NCBI GenBank assembly: GCA_030618505.1
Contig: JAUXDF010000193.1
Span: 1-6,414 of the forward strand
Direction of reading: 5' to 3'
Origin: Spongiibacteraceae bacterium
GTDB taxonomy: Bacteria; Pseudomonadota; Gammaproteobacteria; Pseudomonadales; PIVM01
Length of the DNA stretch: 6,414 nucleotides
Shown here piece by piece: positions 5,761 to 6,414 of the stretch. The notes beneath the pieces were generated by a model. The model was not told the origin of the DNA and did not search any database. It saw nothing but the letters and a program-made list of their open reading frames with translations. Numbering within the stretch: the stretch's first letter is position 1; each line of letters opens with the position of its first letter. The translations under genes were made by a program, and so were the position numbers.

Positions 5761-6414
5761 TCAAACAGCCTCCTTTTGTGAGGATAGCCTCACCAATTTA
5801 ACCGATATTTTACCGACCTTATTTTTAAGCTGCTTAATCTTTGCTTTTGTCACTACCTGGTCCTGGTATTGAATTTCCTCATAGAGCTCAGATATTTCCA
5901 CAACCTGTCGCCTCAGATCCGGTCTTGCACTGACAATACGTAATGAAAAATCCCGCACACCCTCACCTTCGCGCCGAGTTATGCCTGACTTTGCGATTTT
6001 TTTACAAAACCTTCGATAAACTTTTGTCACCGGATCCTCACGCCGAGGCGGTTGTGAGAAAAGCAACTGCAATGCGATCAGACCAATCACTACTCCGCCT
6101 GCAGATAATATAGCGATAATCAAACGCTGGGGAGTCACCTCTCCTAGCAAGGTTTTTAGTGTTTCCATCTGTACTTCATCATCATATCCCAATACAAATT
6201 GATGCCAGCTGTAATTGAGTTGGTCATAACGCTGTTGTAATTCCCTAATCCATTGAATATTACGAAGCCTCAACGCAGAAAAAGGGGAGTCAGCCAAGAA
6301 GCTGTGCTGCCTCGCCAAAACCTCCTCACTACCTAACTCAATACGATCAGGTGATACTGCGGCCGTTGGGTCAATACGCACCCAGCCACTGCCTTCAAGC
6401 CACACTTCAGACCA
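5761..6414 (-). CDS. TgpA/YebA-like transglutaminase membrane protein, C-terminal part; 5' end outside window
   Basis: The C-terminal 217 residues of a transglutaminase-like integral membrane protein (DUF3488-transglutaminase-DUF4129 architecture; TgpA in Pseudomonas). The frame is open to the right edge and begins WSEVWLEGSGWVRIDPTAAV, the end of the transglutaminase core. The Asp (codon 6372-6370) is the expected third catalytic residue; the Cys and His lie beyond the window, as does the start. The GTG at 6405 is an internal codon. After a charged helical periplasmic segment, a transmembrane helix follows (about 6123-6058, RLIIAILSAGGVVIGLIALQ). Then comes a basic cytoplasmic DUF4129-like tail with VYRRFCKKIAKSGI, REGEGVRDFSLRI and ISELYEEIQY. 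In many proteobacteria this gene ends a MoxR ATPase-DUF58-tgpA cluster, so such genes are expected just past the right edge. No clear terminator follows its TGA stop at 5763-5761. Confidence 0.92.
   Translation of the reverse strand, partial: WSEVWLEGSGWVRIDPTAAVSPDRIELGSEEVLARQHSFLADSPFSALRLRNIQWIRELQQRYDQLNYSWHQFVLGYDDEVQMETLKTLLGEVTPQRLIIAILSAGGVVIGLIALQLLFSQPPRREDPVTKVYRRFCKKIAKSGITRREGEGVRDFSLRIVSARPDLRRQVVEISELYEEIQYQDQVVTKAKIKQLKNKVGKISVKLVRLSSQKEAV

Overview
The window looks like chromosomal DNA of a gammaproteobacterium. The main reason is an AcnB-type aconitase whose sequence closely follows the enterobacterial and marine gammaproteobacterial form. A TonB-dependent outer-membrane receptor and a TgpA-like transglutaminase membrane protein also fit a Gram-negative host. 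Base composition is moderate and coding density is high. A marine or Cellvibrionales-like genus is possible, but the sequence does not settle it.

Layout. Bases 1-1065 (+) hold the 3' part of acnB, closed by a strong hairpin at 1081-1104. Bases 1209-3134 (+) hold a complete TonB-dependent receptor that starts at TTG. A Fur-box-like dyad lies at 1181-1195, just before its ribosome binding site, so iron control is a reasonable inference. After its stop codon, a second well-placed ribosome binding site opens a 24-codon frame (3146-3220) that runs into the end of the convergent gene. It may be the stump of a lost downstream gene.

The right half is transcribed leftward. Three genes, 5505->4720, 4705->3914 and 3896->3207, are separated by only 14 and 17 bases and form a likely operon of unknown function. 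The first two encode full-length, diverged paralogues of 261 and 263 residues. They share an N-terminal amphipathic helix module, a middle beta module and an identical FKT near the C-terminus. The third protein (229 residues) carries a helix-hairpin-helix motif. No catalytic motif, signal peptide or membrane segment is visible in any of the three. This operon is the best candidate here for an undescribed system; a co-assembling pair plus a partner is an inference.

The operon is preceded by 255 bases of AT-rich non-coding DNA with an unusual number of GATAT/ATATC sites, including two related dyads. Beyond that, from 5761 to the right edge (-), lies the C-terminal part of a TgpA/YebA-like transglutaminase membrane protein. 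Its start and catalytic Cys and His lie outside the window. It is co-directional with the three-gene operon but separated by the AT-rich spacer, so the operon probably has its own promoter.
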